A stretch of DNA of 64,000 nt from Alcanivorax borkumensis SK2 (GCF_000009365.1 NC_008260.1:1833501-1897500); one strand, 5' to 3'; shown: positions 6,971 to 17,194, numbered from the stretch's first letter. Numbers and translations are program-made. Notes: a model not told the origin generated them from the sequence alone.

Positions 6971-8098
6971 CTAGCCAATTTGATCCAGTGCGGTTTTGAG
7001 GCGGGCCACCGCCGCATCCACGTCGCCGAGTTTGTCCAAGCCAAACAGGCCAACACGGAAGGTTTTGAAGTCCGCCGGTTCGTCACACATGAGAGGCACA
7101 CCACCTGCGGTCTGCAGACCTTGCGCCACAAACGCCGCGCCACTTTTAATGCCATCGTCGCCGGTGTAGGACACCACCACGCCGGGAGCTTCAAAGCCCG
7201 GTGCCGCCACGCTGGCAAAACCATGCTCAGCCATCAACGCACGGACTGCCTTGCCCAGCTGCCACTGTTGGGCTTTAACGGTGTCCAGGCCACGTTCCAC
7301 GGTTTCCAGCATGGTGTCGCGGAAAGCGGTCAGCGCATCGGTGGGCATGGTGGCGTGGTAGGCATGGCCGCCGTTTTCATAGGCAATCATGATGTCGCGC
7401 CATTTACGCAGGTCGCAGGCAAAGCTGGTGCTGGTGGTCTCCTGCAGGCGCTTGTCGGCCGCTTCGCTGAGCATCACCAGTGCGCTGCACGGCGAGCTGC
7501 TCCAGCCTTTTTGTGGCGCGCTGATTAGCACATCCACGCCGCACGCCTGCATATCCACCCAGATGGTGCCGGAGGCAATGCAGTCGAGCACGAACAGGCC
7601 ACCCACGCTGTGCACTGCATCGGCCACCTGTTTGATGTAGTCATCGGGCAGAATAATGCCGGACGCCGTTTCCACATGAGGCGCAAACACCATGGCCGGT
7701 TTTTCAGCCTTAATCGCCGCGACCACGTCTTCAATAGGAGCCGGTGCAAACGCGGCTTGCGGCTGGTCATTAACCGGTGACGCCTTGAGCACGGTTTCTT
7801 TGGCGGGAATCTTGCCCATCTCGAAGATCTGGCTCCAGCGGAAGCTGAAGAAGCCATTGCGGATCACCAGGCAAGATTGATCGGTGGCAAACTGCCGGGC
7901 CACCGCTTCCATGCCATAGCTGCCGCCGCCGGGCACCACGGTCACCGAATGCGCGTTATAGACCTGCTTCAAGGTCGATGAGATATCCCGCATCACCTGC
8001 TGAAAGCGCTGTGACATATGGTTCAGGGAACGGTCGGTGAAAACCACGGAATATTCGAGCAGACCATCACGGTCAAAATCGCGGGGTAAAGCAGGCAC
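6971..8098 (-). CDS. Class V aminotransferase (serine/alanine-glyoxylate type)
   Basis: 375 residues from GTG at 8098, chosen because GGGAG lies 6 bp upstream and the protein family starts here; a longer frame reaches 8212 but its extra 38 residues look non-coding. The PLP-binding lysine is near residue 197 (SAPQKGWSS), with the phosphate-binding GGGSYG near 60 and an aspartate/His pair before the lysine. Such enzymes transfer amino groups between alanine or serine and glyoxylate or pyruvate. Fold-type I, cytosolic. The exact substrate cannot be set from sequence alone. Confidence 0.85.
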   Translation of the reverse strand: MPALPRDFDRDGLLEYSVVFTDRSLNHMSQRFQQVMRDISSTLKQVYNAHSVTVVPGGGSYGMEAVARQFATDQSCLVIRNGFFSFRWSQIFEMGKIPAKETVLKASPVNDQPQAAFAPAPIEDVVAAIKAEKPAMVFAPHVETASGIILPDDYIKQVADAVHSVGGLFVLDCIASGTIWVDMQACGVDVLISAPQKGWSSSPCSALVMLSEAADKRLQETTSTSFACDLRKWRDIMIAYENGGHAYHATMPTDALTAFRDTMLETVERGLDTVKAQQWQLGKAVRALMAEHGFASVAAPGFEAPGVVVSYTGDDGIKSGAAFVAQGLQTAGGVPLMCDEPADFKTFRVGLFGLDKLGDVDAAVARLKTALDQIG

Positions 8099-8324
8099 AG
8101 GTTTCTCCCAATCAACAAGGTTAGGGGTACGGGGTCTTTCGTCTGTCTTGGATACTGGATTGCCCGGCCCACCGCAACCGTTTGCCCCCTCTGGGCGGCA
8201 AAATAGTGGCAAAAGCAGTTCAACTGCTTAAAAGACCACCAATGGTCTGTATCCCTCTGCCTATTAAGCTTATTCGCTATCATTCTTGAGCCAATACAGG
8301 CGCTGCCGCATACTATGCACCCTT

Positions 8325-8346
8325 AACGCCCTGTAAACAGGGCGTT
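8325..8346 (+). promoter_or_regulatory. Hairpin in the rnfA leader
   Basis: Perfect 9-bp stem (AACGCCCTG / CAGGGCGTT) with a TAAA loop, 35 bp before rnfA. It could be an end of an upstream transcript or a leader structure of the rnf mRNA. Confidence 0.4.
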
Positions 8347-8380
8347 TACTCCTATTTTCGGCAAGCGAGCCTGCGATCAC

Positions 8381-8965
8381 ATGACTGAGTACGTCCTGAT
8401 TCTGATCAGCGCTGTGCTGGTGAACAATTTCGTGCTGGTGCAGTTCCTTGGGCTGTGCCCATTCATGGGGGTCTCCAATAAAGTGGAGACCGCCATGGGT
8501 ATGTCTTTGGCCACCACTTTCGTGCTGACCCTGTCTTCGGTGCTTGCCTACCTGACCTGGGCCTACATTCTGGTGCCCTTTGAACTGGAATACCTGCGCA
8601 CCATCAGCTTTATTTTGGTGATCGCCGTGGCCGTGCAGTTCACCGAAATGTTTGTTAAGAAAGCCAGCCCCTTGCTGTACCGGGTGCTGGGCGTCTTTCT
8701 GCCCCTCATTACCTCTAACTGTGCCGTGCTGGGCGTGGCTCTGCTGAATGTTCGCCAGGAAGACGCCACCTTTATGTCGTCGCTGACCTATGGTTTCGGT
8801 GCCGCCATTGGTTTTTCCCTGGTACTGATTCTGTTTGCCGCCATGCGTGAGCGCATTGCCGTGGCCGATGTGCCCGAAGCTTTTCGCGGCCCCAGCATCG
8901 GCCTGATTACCGCTGGCTTGATGTCGCTGGCGTTCATGGGCTTTTCCGGGTTGATCAAGCTATGA
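8381..8965 (+). CDS. rnfA: Rnf complex subunit A
   Basis: 194 residues with six hydrophobic segments, the size of RnfA/RsxA. Conserved features include [17 protein letters not shown] near the N-terminus and [12 protein letters not shown] near 110, which hold the cysteines placed at the membrane iron-sulfur site in Rnf/Nqr structures. It is an integral inner-membrane subunit of the ferredoxin:NAD+ (or reverse) ion-pumping oxidoreductase. First gene of rnfABCDGE; it overlaps rnfB by 4 bp (ATGA). Confidence 0.95.
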   Translation: MTEYVLILISAVLVNNFVLVQFLGLCPFMGVSNKVETAMGMSLATTFVLTLSSVLAYLTWAYILVPFELEYLRTISFILVIAVAVQFTEMFVKKASPLLYRVLGVFLPLITSNCAVLGVALLNVRQEDATFMSSLTYGFGAAIGFSLVLILFAAMRERIAVADVPEAFRGPSIGLITAGLMSLAFMGFSGLIKL

Positions 8966-9546
8966 GTGGTGTACTGATTGCTGTCGCCGCCCTGCTAGCC
9001 TTGGCCGCCGTGTTCGGTGCGGTGCTGGGTTTTGCCTCGGAAAAGTTCAAAGTGGAAGGCGACCCGATCGTCGACCAAATCGACTCGTTGCTGCCCCAAA
9101 CTCAATGCGGCCAGTGCGGCCATCCGGGCTGTCGCCCCTACGCAGAAGCCATTGCTGAAGGCGAAGAGCACAACCGCTGCCCGCCAGGGGGGCAAGACAC
9201 GGTTGTTGCGTTATCGGAACTATTGGGCCGCGAAGAACTGACGCTGGATGATGAAGGCGCGGAAGACGCTAACGTGGCCAAGGTGGCCTACATCCGTGAA
9301 GACGAGTGTATTGGCTGCACCAAGTGCATCCAGGCCTGCCCGGTAGATGCCATTGTCGGCGCCGCCAAGCTGATGCACACCGTCATTGTGGATGAGTGCA
9401 CCGGCTGCGACCTCTGCGTGGAGCCCTGCCCGGTGGATTGCATTGATATGCTGGAAGTGAAGCCCACCCTGCAAACCTGGGGCTGGCAGCGCCCGGCCGG
9501 CATTGGTGAACGCCCGGACAGCCGTATCGAGGTGGTGAATTTATGA
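8962..9546 (+). CDS. rnfB: Rnf complex iron-sulfur subunit B
   Basis: 194 residues. An N-terminal membrane anchor (~3-25) is followed by the Fe-S domain cysteines (CGQCGHPGC, ~50-58, with a further Cys ~75) and by two ferredoxin clusters, [12 protein letters not shown] (~113) and [12 protein letters not shown] (~143). RnfB passes electrons between soluble ferredoxin and the membrane complex. Translationally coupled to rnfA. The C-terminus is shorter than in some homologues but complete for this family. Confidence 0.95.
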   Translation: MSGVLIAVAALLALAAVFGAVLGFASEKFKVEGDPIVDQIDSLLPQTQCGQCGHPGCRPYAEAIAEGEEHNRCPPGGQDTVVALSELLGREELTLDDEGAEDANVAKVAYIREDECIGCTKCIQACPVDAIVGAAKLMHTVIVDECTGCDLCVEPCPVDCIDMLEVKPTLQTWGWQRPAGIGERPDSRIEVVNL

Positions 9547-9628
9547 CACACCCGATACCTAACACCACGCGCATGATGCGGGTGCTTTGCCAACCTGCTC
9601 CGCTCGCCCATGGCGGGAGGTTTTTGCT

Positions 9629-12604
9629 ATGAGTCAGGCCCAAACCGATAAAGCCCAGAAGCCCCGCTCGATTTTTGCCCGCCTGGCATCAGGCGTGCGG
9701 GGCTCGGCGACTCCTGCTGGAAAGATTCATGACTTCCATGGCGGCATTCATCCGCCGGAAATGAAACACCTGTCCAACGGCACGCCCATTATGGCCGGCC
9801 CGCTGCCACAGCAGCTGGTGTTGCCGTTGAACATGCACATCGGCGCGCCTGCCAAGCCATTGGTGGCACCTGGTGACAAGGTCCTTAAAGGGCAAATGAT
9901 TGCCGAACCCGTCGGTGCGGTGAGCGCGGCCATTCATGCGCCCACCTCTGGCACGGTCAGCGCTATCGGCCCACGCCCCATACAACACCCATCAGGAATG
10001 GATGCCGTATGTATCGTCATCGATACCGATGGCGAAGACCAGTGGATTGAGCACCAAGGCGTTACCGATTTCACCGAAAAAAGCCCGGCGGAACTGGTCG
10101 ATATAATTCGCCACGCGGGCATTGCCGGCATGGGCGGCGCCGGCTTCCCTACCAGCATCAAAGTTAACTTGGGCGACCACCAGCGCGTAGAGCAGCTGAT
10201 CATCAATGCGGTGGAGTGCGAACCCTACATCACCGCCGACGACCGCCTGATGCGCGAACGTGCCGAGCAAATCGTTACTGGCATTCATATTCTTCAATAC
10301 CTTCTCAATCCTCGCCGTACCTTAATCGGTATCGAGGACAACAAGCCCGAGGCCATTTCCGCGATCAAGCGGGCCTGCAAAGGCTGCGATATTGAAGTGC
10401 GCGTGGTGCCCACCAAATACCCCTCCGGCGGTGAGAAGCAGCTAATCCAGTTGCTCACCGGCAAGGAAGTGGCCAGTGGCCAATTGCCTGCCCAGGTGGG
10501 CGTGGTATGCCAAAACGTGGGCACGGCCTATGCCATTAAACGGGCCGTGTGTGATGGCGAGCCACTGATATCGCGGGTCACCACCCTCACCGGCGATGGC
10601 GTCAGCCAGCCCGGTAACTACGAGGTGCTGCTGGGCACCCCGGTGCGCGATTTACTGGCCTATGGCAACTTGGCTGGCCTGGAGATTGGCCGTTTGGTCA
10701 TGGGTGGGCCAATGATGGGCTTCACCCTGCACAACCCGGCTGTGCCGGTGGTCAAAACCACCAACTGCATTATTGCTGCCAGCCCGGAAGAGCTGCCGGA
10801 ACCGCCACCGGAACAACCCTGCATTCGCTGTGGTTCCTGCGCGGAAGTGTGCCCAGCCAACCTGCTGCCCCAGCAACTGTACTGGCACGCCAAGAATGAC
10901 GACCTGGAAAAAGCACAGCATCACAACCTGATGGACTGCATCGAATGCGGTGCCTGTGCCTATGTATGCCCCAGCCATATTCCCTTGGTGCAGTACTACC
11001 GCTACGCCAAGGCCGAAGTTCGCCAACAGGCCGCAGACCAGCTAAAAGCCGACAAGGCTCGCCAGCGCTTCGAAGCCCGGCAGGCTCGCATCGAGCACGA
11101 ACAGGCAGAAAAAGAAGCCCGTCGCCAAGCGCGCCTGGAAGCCAATCGCAAGAAGAAGGAAACCGGCCCGGCCGCCGCCAGTTCCGTGGATGTGGCCGCC
11201 CTGAAACAGGCGTCACTGGATGCCTCAAAAGCCTACAAAGCCGCAGTGAAAGCGGCCAAGGCCGCAGAGGCCGATGGCGCAGACAACGTGGCCGAACTGA
11301 AAGCCCAGGCGGAGAGCCTAAAAGCCGTGGCCGACCAGGCCAAAGCGGCAGTGCGTGATGCCAAAGACGGCGCCCCCGTTGCGGCAGCCCCGGCAGAAGA
11401 TACGGTGGCCAAACTCAAGAAGCAGGTCGGCGAGGCCTCCAGCGCGTACAAGGCGGCAGTGAAAGCCGCCAAAGCAGCGGAAGCCGAAGGCGCAGACAAT
11501 GTGGCGGAATTGAAAGCCCAGGCAGACACACTGAAAGCCGCCGCCGACGCACTCAAGGCTGAGCTGCGCGATGCCAAAGCCAATGCACCGGCAGCCGGCG
11601 CACCGGCCACACAGGTAGACCCGGTTGCCGAGTTGAAGAAACAGGTCGGTGAAGCCTCCTCCGCTTACAAGGCCGCAGTGAAAGCGGCCAAACAGGCCGA
11701 TGAGAACGGCAACGATAACGCTGCCGAACTCCGCGCCGAAGCAGACCGGTTGAAAGCCATTGCCGACCAACTGAAAGCCGAGCTCCGTGACGCCAAGGCC
11801 AGCGCGCCAGCCACCGCTGCGCCTGTAACAGCGTACGCCACAGCTAAAACCGACCCGGTAACAGCGCTAAAGCAACAGGTTGGCGAAGCCTCCATGGCCT
11901 ACAAGGCGGCGGTAAAAACAGCCAAGCAGGCCGATGAAGAGGGCGCCGATAACGTGGCCGAGCTTCGCGCCGAGGCAGACCGCCTAAAAGCTATCGCGGA
12001 TCAGCTAAAAGCCGACCTACGCGATGCCAAAGCCGCCGCGCCCACTGTACCCGCACCTACGCCAACGCCCGCAGCAGCCCCGCCGGCGGCCACCGACCGC
12101 CCTGCGGTTCCGGAAGAACAGGCGCCGCAGTCGTTGACTGAAGTCGACCCGGAACAGGCGGCCAAACGGCAGAAACGCCTTAAGGGCTTAAAAACCGCCT
12201 ATAACATGGCGCACAAGCAATACAAGGAAGCCCACGCTGCCTTCGAACGGGCCGAGCGCAACGAAACCGCCAGCGCCGACGAACTCAGCGCTATGCAGGG
12301 CAAAATCGACAAACTCAAAGCCAAGGCGGACAACGCCCGTGATGCACTGGATGCTCTGATCGAAGAAGCCAAGGCCGACATTCGTGCCCATACCGGCAAA
12401 GACCTGAAAACCCTGAAACTGGAAGCCGCCCGCGCAGAAAGTGCTCTGGCAGACAAACAGCAGGAACTGGAACAGCAACGCAGCAGTGCGTCGGAAGACA
12501 CCCTTGAAGCGCTAAGCTCGGAACTTCAGGCGCTGGAAAGCGAAACCCAGATTGCCCGCAAGGCGCTCAAGCAAGCGCTAGAAGAACAAGGATTGGCAGA
12601 ATGA
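9629..12604 (+). CDS. rnfC: Rnf complex subunit C with long repetitive tail
   Basis: 991 residues from the ATG at 9629, which has GGGAGG 8 bp upstream. The first ~480 residues are standard RnfC: a Gly-rich NADH/FMN region (GMGGAGFPTS ~165), a SLBB-like section, and two 4Fe-4S motifs (CIRCGSCAEVCP ~395, CIECGACAYVCP ~434). The remaining half is Ala/Lys/Glu-rich. Four ~60-75-residue repeats built on VGEASSAYKAAVKAAK...AELKAQA follow at about 11200-11371, 11408-11590, 11625-11805 and 11860-12035, then a diverged fifth unit. This tail should form helices or coiled coils. Such tails are known in some gammaproteobacterial RnfC proteins. Confidence 0.92.
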   Translation: MSQAQTDKAQKPRSIFARLASGVRGSATPAGKIHDFHGGIHPPEMKHLSNGTPIMAGPLPQQLVLPLNMHIGAPAKPLVAPGDKVLKGQMIAEPVGAVSAAIHAPTSGTVSAIGPRPIQHPSGMDAVCIVIDTDGEDQWIEHQGVTDFTEKSPAELVDIIRHAGIAGMGGAGFPTSIKVNLGDHQRVEQLIINAVECEPYITADDRLMRERAEQIVTGIHILQYLLNPRRTLIGIEDNKPEAISAIKRACKGCDIEVRVVPTKYPSGGEKQLIQLLTGKEVASGQLPAQVGVVCQNVGTAYAIKRAVCDGEPLISRVTTLTGDGVSQPGNYEVLLGTPVRDLLAYGNLAGLEIGRLVMGGPMMGFTLHNPAVPVVKTTNCIIAASPEELPEPPPEQPCIRCGSCAEVCPANLLPQQLYWHAKNDDLEKAQHHNLMDCIECGACAYVCPSHIPLVQYYRYAKAEVRQQAADQLKADKARQRFEARQARIEHEQAEKEARRQARLEANRKKKETGPAAASSVDVAALKQASLDASKAYKAAVKAAKAAEADGADNVAELKAQAESLKAVADQAKAAVRDAKDGAPVAAAPAEDTVAKLKKQVGEASSAYKAAVKAAKAAEAEGADNVAELKAQADTLKAAADALKAELRDAKANAPAAGAPATQVDPVAELKKQVGEASSAYKAAVKAAKQADENGNDNAAELRAEADRLKAIADQLKAELRDAKASAPATAAPVTAYATAKTDPVTALKQQVGEASMAYKAAVKTAKQADEEGADNVAELRAEADRLKAIADQLKADLRDAKAAAPTVPAPTPTPAAAPPAATDRPAVPEEQAPQSLTEVDPEQAAKRQKRLKGLKTAYNMAHKQYKEAHAAFERAERNETASADELSAMQGKIDKLKAKADNARDALDALIEEAKADIRAHTGKDLKTLKLEAARAESALADKQQELEQQRSSASEDTLEALSSELQALESETQIARKALKQALEEQGLAE
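11200..12035 (+). repeat. Four tandem repeats inside rnfC
   Basis: Four in-frame units of roughly 180-235 bp each encode the core AYKAAVK[AT]AK and RDAK, separated by Ala/Pro-rich linkers. The nucleotide copies have diverged at many third positions, so they are not recent duplications. Confidence 0.75.
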
Positions 12605-12722
12605 ATATAACCCTGACGCCGGATGCAGGCTCCCAGGCGCTGACCTTCTGCAGAAGCGTCGCTGGCAGCGCGATTCTCGCGCCCTCAATATCGGCGCGTT
12701 CGGCCACACATGGGATATATCA

Positions 12723-13751
12723 ATGAGCCTGATTACCTCAACGTCACCCCATGCCACGGTGAAAAACAACACCGGCGCGTTTATGCGCCAGGTGATCTAC
12801 GCCACCCTGCCCGGCCTTGCCGTGCTGACTTGGCAGTTTGGCTGGGGGTCGGTGATCAACGTGCTTTGGGCGGTGATTGTTGCGCTGGTCAGTGAAGCGT
12901 TATTCCTAAAAGCCCGTGGCCGCAATATCGCCTTCTACCTGAAAGACTACAGTGCGGTGGTGACTGCGGTACTGCTTGGTTTAGCGTTGCCGCCCACCGC
13001 CCCCTGGTGGCTCACCCTGGTGGGTGTCAGCTTTGCCATCATCGTAGCCAAGCAGCTATACGGCGGCCTGGGCATGAACCCCTTCAACCCGGCCATGGTC
13101 GGCTATGTGCTGCTGCTCATTTCCTTCCCGGTGGCCATGACTCAATGGCTGGCGCCCGGCGAACCGTTATCGTTGCTACAAAGCTGGCAGCTGTTTACCG
13201 GGCAACTGCCGGTAGACGGGCTCAGCGGTGCCACCCCACTAGACACCTTCCGCACCGTCCACAGTGCCGGGGCAAGCAGCGAGATAGAGCTGGCCAGCCA
13301 CAGTATTCTGCATGGCCAGTTTGCCGGGCTGGGTTGGGAATGGGTCAACCTGGCATTCCTGCTCGGCGGCCTGTATCTCATTAGCCGCAAAATCATCACC
13401 TGGCACATTCCTGCGGGCTTTCTCGCAGGCCTAGGCTTACCGGCTCTGCTTGCCTGGTTGATTGATCCGGTCCGCTTTGCCGACCCGCTCTTTCAGCTGT
13501 TTTCTGGTGGCGCCATGCTGGGGGCATTCTTTATCGCCACCGACCCGGTCAGTGCCGCCACCAGCCGCATGGGCCGGCTGGTTTATGCCTTGCTGATCGG
13601 CGTGCTGATCTGGGTGATTCGCACCTTTGGCGGCTACCCGGACGCGGTGGCATTTTCGGTATTGCTGCTCAACCTGTCCGCCCCCTTCATTGATTACTAC
13701 ACCCAGCCACGGACCTACGGGCATAAGTCATCCAACCGAGGGACCAACTGA
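12723..13751 (+). CDS. rnfD: Rnf complex subunit D
   Basis: 342 residues with about nine to ten hydrophobic segments. The loop SGATPLDTFR near residues 168-177 carries the threonine that binds FMN covalently in RnfD/NqrB. GMNPFNPAMVGY near 118 is also typical. Inner-membrane core of the complex. 118 bp of non-coding DNA separates it from rnfC; the stop overlaps the rnfG start by 1 bp. Confidence 0.95.
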   Translation: MSLITSTSPHATVKNNTGAFMRQVIYATLPGLAVLTWQFGWGSVINVLWAVIVALVSEALFLKARGRNIAFYLKDYSAVVTAVLLGLALPPTAPWWLTLVGVSFAIIVAKQLYGGLGMNPFNPAMVGYVLLLISFPVAMTQWLAPGEPLSLLQSWQLFTGQLPVDGLSGATPLDTFRTVHSAGASSEIELASHSILHGQFAGLGWEWVNLAFLLGGLYLISRKIITWHIPAGFLAGLGLPALLAWLIDPVRFADPLFQLFSGGAMLGAFFIATDPVSAATSRMGRLVYALLIGVLIWVIRTFGGYPDAVAFSVLLLNLSAPFIDYYTQPRTYGHKSSNRGTN

Positions 13752-14398
13752 TGATGCGCTATGCCATCACCAAGAACGCGGTGATCCTCGGGCTGTTTGC
13801 CATTGGCACAGCCGCCACCCTGGCCATTACCAATGAAGCCACGTTAGATCAGGTGCGCTGCAACAAGCAGCAAGCGCTGATGACCTCATTGAATCAGGTG
13901 ATGCCTCATCATCAGCACGACAACGACTTGCTTGCCGACCGTATCACCGTGAACGATCCCCTGCTGGGCCGCAGCGAGCAGCACCTATACCGTGCCCGGC
14001 TGAATGGCGAGAACAGCGGTGCCGTTCTGGAAGCCAACGCCCCGGATGGCTACGGCGGCGCCATTGCCTTGATTGTCGGCGTGGATACCCAAGGCCAAGT
14101 GCAAGGCGTGCGCGTGGTGCCGCCTCACAATGAAACCCCGGGTTTGGGGGACAGTATCGAAACCAAAAAGTCTGACTGGATTCTTGGCTTCAATGGCCAT
14201 TCTCTGGGCAACCCAGAGGCGGCAGGCTGGGCCGTAAAGAAAGACGGCGGCGAGTTCGACAGCTTTACCGGCGCCACCATTACCCCCCGTGCGGTAGTCG
14301 GCGCCGTGCACCGCGCGCTACAGTATTTCTCGGCTAACCAGAACCACGTCTTCAGCGCCCCTGCAGACACCACCCCGGTGGAGACCTGTGATGAGTGA
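13751..14398 (+). CDS. rnfG: Rnf complex subunit G
   Basis: 215 residues. A single N-terminal membrane anchor (~8-26) precedes an exported FMN-binding domain. [11 protein letters not shown] near residue 175 contains the covalent FMN threonine. It starts inside the rnfD stop; a second ATG lies immediately after the first. RnfG carries electrons on the periplasmic face. Confidence 0.93.
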   Translation: MMRYAITKNAVILGLFAIGTAATLAITNEATLDQVRCNKQQALMTSLNQVMPHHQHDNDLLADRITVNDPLLGRSEQHLYRARLNGENSGAVLEANAPDGYGGAIALIVGVDTQGQVQGVRVVPPHNETPGLGDSIETKKSDWILGFNGHSLGNPEAAGWAVKKDGGEFDSFTGATITPRAVVGAVHRALQYFSANQNHVFSAPADTTPVETCDE

Positions 14399-15104
14399 TG
14401 TGAACTACAAAAAGATCAGCATGGACGGCTTGTGGAATAACAACCCGGCCACCGTGCAGATTCTCGGCCTGTGCCCTTTGCTGGCAGTTACCGGGTCCGT
14501 GGTCAACGCCATGGGCCTGGGCCTGGCAACGCTGGTGGTGCTGATGGGATCCAACGCCTGCGTATCACTGATTCGTCATTACGTTACCGATGCTGTGCGC
14601 CTGCCTGCCTTCGTAATGATCATCGCGGCCATGGTAACCGTGATCGAAATGCTGATGCAGGCTTACACCTTTGAGCTGTATGAAATCCTCGGCATTTTCA
14701 TTCCGCTGATCGTAACCAACTGCACCGTGCTGGGCCGCGCCGATGCCTTCGCCAGTAAAAATGCGGTTCTGCCCGCTATGGTGGACGGCGTGATGATGGG
14801 CATGGGCTTTTTGGTGATCTTGCTGATTCTCGGTGGCATGCGCGAACTGGTAGGCCAAGGCACACTGTTCAGCAACATGCAGCTGCTCTTCGGCCCCATG
14901 GCTGCCCATTGGGAGCTCACGGTCATCGATAACTACGGCGGTTTCCTGCTCGCCATCTTGCCGCCCGGCGCCTTCCTTGGGTTGGGGCTGATCATCGCGG
15001 GTAAAAACGTCATCGACAAGCGCATCAAAGAAGTCCAGAAACGCAAAGCCAGCGACGAACCTAAAACCAGCCGTCGGGTGCGCACCACCGGAAAAGTCGG
15101 CTAG
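14391..15104 (+). CDS. rnfE: Rnf complex subunit E
   Basis: 237 residues from ATG 14391 (a GTG one codon earlier is possible). Six hydrophobic segments, paralogous to Rnf[20 protein letters not shown] near the N-terminus and [12 protein letters not shown] near 105 hold the conserved cysteines. It overlaps rnfG by 8 bp. A basic C-terminal tail (KEVQKRK...SRRVRTT) is cytosolic. Last gene of the operon, followed by two hairpins. Confidence 0.95.
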   Translation: MSDVNYKKISMDGLWNNNPATVQILGLCPLLAVTGSVVNAMGLGLATLVVLMGSNACVSLIRHYVTDAVRLPAFVMIIAAMVTVIEMLMQAYTFELYEILGIFIPLIVTNCTVLGRADAFASKNAVLPAMVDGVMMGMGFLVILLILGGMRELVGQGTLFSNMQLLFGPMAAHWELTVIDNYGGFLLAILPPGAFLGLGLIIAGKNVIDKRIKEVQKRKASDEPKTSRRVRTTGKVG

Positions 15105-15126
15105 CCAAGCCTGTCGCCTTCTTGCC

Positions 15127-15149
15127 CTCCTACGCCCTCTTCGTAGGAG
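15127..15149 (+). terminator. Hairpin after rnfE
   Basis: 8-bp perfect stem (CTCCTACG / CGTAGGAG) with a 7-nt loop, 22 bp after rnfE. No U-tract, so termination strength is uncertain. Confidence 0.45.
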
Positions 15150-15209
15150 CGGCTCAACCAACAAAAGTGGCCACCAAAACCTCAATGGTGCCGCGCCCAT
15201 TTGCCATGA

Positions 15210-15241
15210 CCTCTTCTTCATATAAAAAAATGAGGAAGAGG
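15210..15241. terminator. Second hairpin after rnfE
   Basis: 12-bp stem with one G-T pair (CCTCTTCTTCAT / ATGAGGAAGAGG) around an A-rich 8-nt loop, between rnfE and the glycine-zipper gene. Confidence 0.4.
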
Positions 15242-15394
15242 CCATCATGCTCATTTATTTGCTGTGCATGTAAATATTTTTACTCTGTTGAACAGCACAA
15301 TTCACATTCTTTTGCACTTGTTGTGAGCCACACAGCGAACATTTTCACTGCTACTGAATCATAATGAACACAACTAACAAATAAGGAGTCAGCC

Positions 15395-15925
15395 ATGAAA
15401 AGCGCAGCAATTGCCACCTTAAGTATTGTGGGTGCCGTGGCCATCGCGGGTGTGGGCTATGGGGCTTATCAGGCCGTTACCCCACAAAAATCAGGCTATG
15501 CCAAAGTGCTCAATGTAGAACCCATTGTGAAAAGCTGGCAAGAACCCCGTGAGGTTTGCCAGCAAGTGAGTGTAGAGCGCAAAAAACCGGTCAAAGACCA
15601 ACACCGGGTCACCGGTAGTGTGGTTGGTGCCGTTATCGGCGGCGTTGTGGGCCACCAGTTTGGCGGCGGCAGCGGTAAAGATGCCGCCACCGCAGGTGGT
15701 GCCATTGCCGGCGGTGTGGCTGGCAACCAGATCCAAAAAGGAATGCAGGAAAAAAACACTTACACTGCAACAGAGCAGCGTTGCAATACGGTAATGGAAA
15801 ACAAAAGCCGGACCGAAGGCTATGACGTGACCTATACCTTCAATGACAACGAACAGACCATTCGCATGGACAAGAAACCCGGCGAACGGCTCCGCATTGA
15901 AGATGGCGACGTGGTCACGCAATAA
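15395..15925 (+). CDS. Glycine-zipper 2TM domain protein
   Basis: 176 residues; AAGGAG lies 8 bp upstream. An N-terminal membrane or signal segment (~5-28) is followed by a glycine-zipper region (~70-115: GSVVGAVIGGVVGHQFGGG and GGAIAGGVAGNQ), as in SlyB/Rcs-type outer-membrane-associated proteins. The C-terminal part (~125-176) has the YDVTYTFNDNEQTIRMDKKPG pattern common to this family. Probably periplasmic or outer-membrane associated; role in envelope integrity is inferred. It sits between rnfE and gltS and ends at a strong bidirectional terminator. Confidence 0.8.
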   Translation: MKSAAIATLSIVGAVAIAGVGYGAYQAVTPQKSGYAKVLNVEPIVKSWQEPREVCQQVSVERKKPVKDQHRVTGSVVGAVIGGVVGHQFGGGSGKDAATAGGAIAGGVAGNQIQKGMQEKNTYTATEQRCNTVMENKSRTEGYDVTYTFNDNEQTIRMDKKPGERLRIEDGDVVTQ

Positions 15926-15937
15926 CGCCAACTACGC

Positions 15938-15970
15938 AAAAAGAAGCCCGCATTAGCGGGCTTCTTTTTT
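15938..15970. terminator. Bidirectional intrinsic terminator
   Basis: GAAGCCCGC / GCGGGCTTC stem with ATTA loop, an A-run before and a T-run after. It serves the glycine-zipper gene on the plus strand and gltS on the minus strand. Confidence 0.9.
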
Positions 15971-16009
15971 TGGGCTTTCTGCACATAGCAGTGCGCTGTC
16001 TGCAGGCCA

Positions 16010-17194
16010 TCATCCCGACAACATCGATACAAACGTTTGAATGATAGTGGCATTAGCAATATCCACGATAAAGCCCCCCACCACCGGTACGATAATAAAC
16101 GCCAACGGTGAGGGGCCATGATGCTGTGTCACAGATTGAATATTCGCCACCGCGGTTGGTGTTGCCCCCATGGCAAAACCACAGTGGCCTGCACAGAGCA
16201 CTGCCGAATCGTAGTTACGCCCCATCAGGCGGAAGGTGACAAAGGTAATGAAGGCCAACGCCAACAGCACCTGTCCGATCAGCATTGCCAACATCGGCAA
16301 AGCCAGATCCACTAACTGCAACAGCTGCAAACTCATCAGCGTGATTGCCAGAAAAATTCCCAACGCCGTATTGCCCACCACATCAATGGTGGCATCATTG
16401 ACCTTCCATAGACGGCGCGCAGTATTGCCCAGCAGGATGCACACGAACAACACCCAGACAAACGTCGGCAAGCGGAACACAGAGGCAAACGTTTCTGCCG
16501 CCGCTTTACCGACAACAACGCCGATGGAAAGTAACATTAAAATCCGAATCACACTGCCTGCGGAAATAGGGTGTGGTTTCTCTGCCTTGTCGTAGGCTGA
16601 GGCATCTTCAGCGGCCCCATGGGCAGGAGCCGCGAGCCGATAACGGCGAATCAAAAACATGGCCAGCGGACCGCCCAGCAAGGCCCCGAATATCAGACCA
16701 AAGGTGGCTGACGCTGCCGCCAGCTCCGACACTCCGGTTAACCCAAAGTCTTTTTCGAACACCCCGGCCCAAGCTGCGCCGGTACCGTGGCCCCCGGTCA
16801 TGGTCACCGAGCCACCGATCAACCCGTAGTAAGGCTCTAGGCCCAAGATCTTGGCCATGCCAACCCCGGCCAGATCTTGCAGTGCCACCAATACGATCAC
16901 TAACACCGCAAACAACAACATGGCCCAGCCACCTTGCTTCAGCAGACGAAAATCTGCAGCTAGGCCCACCGCCCCAAAGAAAAAAAGCATGGAGGGTATC
17001 TTCATGCTTTCATCGAACGTTAGGGAAAGCCCACCAAGCTGAAGCCCGGTCACAATGATGGTTGCTAACAAACCGCCCACCACCGGTTCCGGCATATTCA
17101 ACCGGGAAAGGATGGACACCCGGTGCACCAGCCACTGACCTGACCCAAGAACCAACAAGGCGATCATCAGGGTTTCCATGGCGGAAAACTGCAT
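16010..17194 (-). CDS. gltS: Sodium/glutamate symporter
   Basis: 394 residues, nearly all hydrophobic segments (about ten to twelve). The GltS signature is visible: MPEPVVGGLLA near 35, GGSVTMTGGHGTGAAW near 130 and GHCGFAMGATPTAVAN near 335. The latter two are the re-entrant glycine-rich loops of the ESS family. AAGGAG lies 8 bp upstream of the ATG. It imports glutamate with Na+ at the inner membrane, and a sodium gradient from Rnf could in principle support it (inference). Confidence 0.95.
   Translation of the reverse strand: MQFSAMETLMIALLVLGSGQWLVHRVSILSRLNMPEPVVGGLLATIIVTGLQLGGLSLTFDESMKIPSMLFFFGAVGLAADFRLLKQGGWAMLLFAVLVIVLVALQDLAGVGMAKILGLEPYYGLIGGSVTMTGGHGTGAAWAGVFEKDFGLTGVSELAAASATFGLIFGALLGGPLAMFLIRRYRLAAPAHGAAEDASAYDKAEKPHPISAGSVIRILMLLSIGVVVGKAAAETFASVFRLPTFVWVLFVCILLGNTARRLWKVNDATIDVVGNTALGIFLAITLMSLQLLQLVDLALPMLAMLIGQVLLALAFITFVTFRLMGRNYDSAVLCAGHCGFAMGATPTAVANIQSVTQHHGPSPLAFIIVPVVGGFIVDIANATIIQTFVSMLSG

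Noticed and set aside
10945..11358. Arg/Ser-rich frame within rnfC
   Set aside because: Composition is typical of an out-of-frame reading of the rnfC repeats.
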